Below, one piece after another: positions 21,834 through 21,908 of a stretch of DNA of 21,908 nt (its first letter is position 1; every line of letters begins with the position of its first letter). This DNA is from SLRI01 sp964576715 (GTDB taxonomy: Bacteria; Pseudomonadota; Alphaproteobacteria; Geminicoccales; Geminicoccaceae): contig CAZNWE010000067.1 in assembly GCA_964576715.1 (NCBI GenBank), forward strand, positions 1 through 21,908. The letters run 5' to 3'. The notes below the pieces were generated by a model. The model did not search any database. It saw nothing but the letters and a program-made list of their open reading frames with translations, and was not told where the DNA came from. Position numbers and translations under genes: made by a program.

Positions 21834-21867
21834 TGGACCCGCGGTGGCATGAAAACGGAATAAAGCA

Positions 21868-21890
21868 CCGGGGGAAATGATTTCCCCCGG
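21868..21890. terminator. Strong hairpin at the window end
   Basis: CCGGGGGAAA-TGA-TTTCCCCCGG is a perfect 10-bp stem with a 3-base loop. A run of five T occurs 14 bases later at the window edge, and on the minus strand the stem is followed by TGCTTTATT. It may end transcription from the transporter gene, or from a convergent gene beyond the window. Confidence 0.55.
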
Positions 21891-21908
21891 CACCCCCTCG
21901 GGATTTTT

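Larger units (their letters stand above)
21642..21908. other. 3' intergenic region of the window
   Basis: This stretch follows the transporter stop and runs to the window edge. Open frames on both strands give Arg/Pro-rich products without family motifs and are not annotated. It holds an imperfect 24-bp-spaced repeat, a small inverted repeat and a strong hairpin, annotated separately. Confidence 0.5.

Overview
The window looks like chromosome from a very GC-rich (roughly 70% G+C by eye) alphaproteobacterium, possibly of the Rhodospirillales. The evidence is the codon bias, long antisense shadow ORFs, several sugar ABC-transport modules with Gfo/Idh and SDR dehydrogenases, and a CHASE4-PAS-GGDEF-EAL protein behind a CtrA-like box. 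No rRNA, tRNA, CRISPR array or intact insertion sequence was seen. The species cannot be named from the sequence alone.

Left part (1-5151, + strand). The window opens in the C-terminal end of a UgpC/MalK-type ABC ATPase. A sugar-phosphate isomerase/epimerase and a Gfo/Idh/MocA oxidoreductase follow in the same direction, as the tail of a carbohydrate operon. Then comes a less GC-rich, decayed block: a divergent pair made of a LysR regulator (+) and a glutathione S-transferase remnant (-). The GST remnant has lost its start codon, is frameshifted and is truncated. The LysR gene appears frameshifted near its 3' end. About 365 bp without a recognisable gene separates this block from a YcaD-like MFS transporter.

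Central part (5152-14850) is a divergent sugar utilisation locus. On the - strand, reading from 10022 down to 5233, are a regulator, an M24 peptidase-fold protein, a KduD-like SDR and a second SDR. On the + strand are a periplasmic sugar-binding protein, two RbsC-type permeases and a double-domain RbsA-type ATPase. The regulator is the most unusual gene: an N-terminal winged helix fused to a complete MalE-like solute-binding domain, with no signal peptide or membrane segment. The 300-bp divergent intergenic region holds three copies of a 13-bp imperfect palindrome (GTCCRRNCTGGAT, core TCCA-N3-TGGA), and a weaker fourth copy lies upstream of the last SDR gene. I infer that the fusion protein senses the transported or a derived compound in the cytoplasm and controls both arms of the locus. 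The M24 protein keeps the pita-bread fold motifs but has Cys where a metal-binding Asp is expected.

Right part (14851-21908, + strand). It contains a membrane-anchored GGDEF-EAL protein with intact GGDEF, I-site and EAL motifs, and then a two-gene unit. The unit is a bacterial SET-domain protein with a Cys-rich post-SET motif, and a 1099-residue protein joining an ATP/ADP-translocase-like (Npt/TLC) membrane domain, an Ala/Leu-rich HEAT-like region and a cyclic-nucleotide-binding-like domain. The window closes with a strong hairpin and a possible insertion-sequence end remnant.
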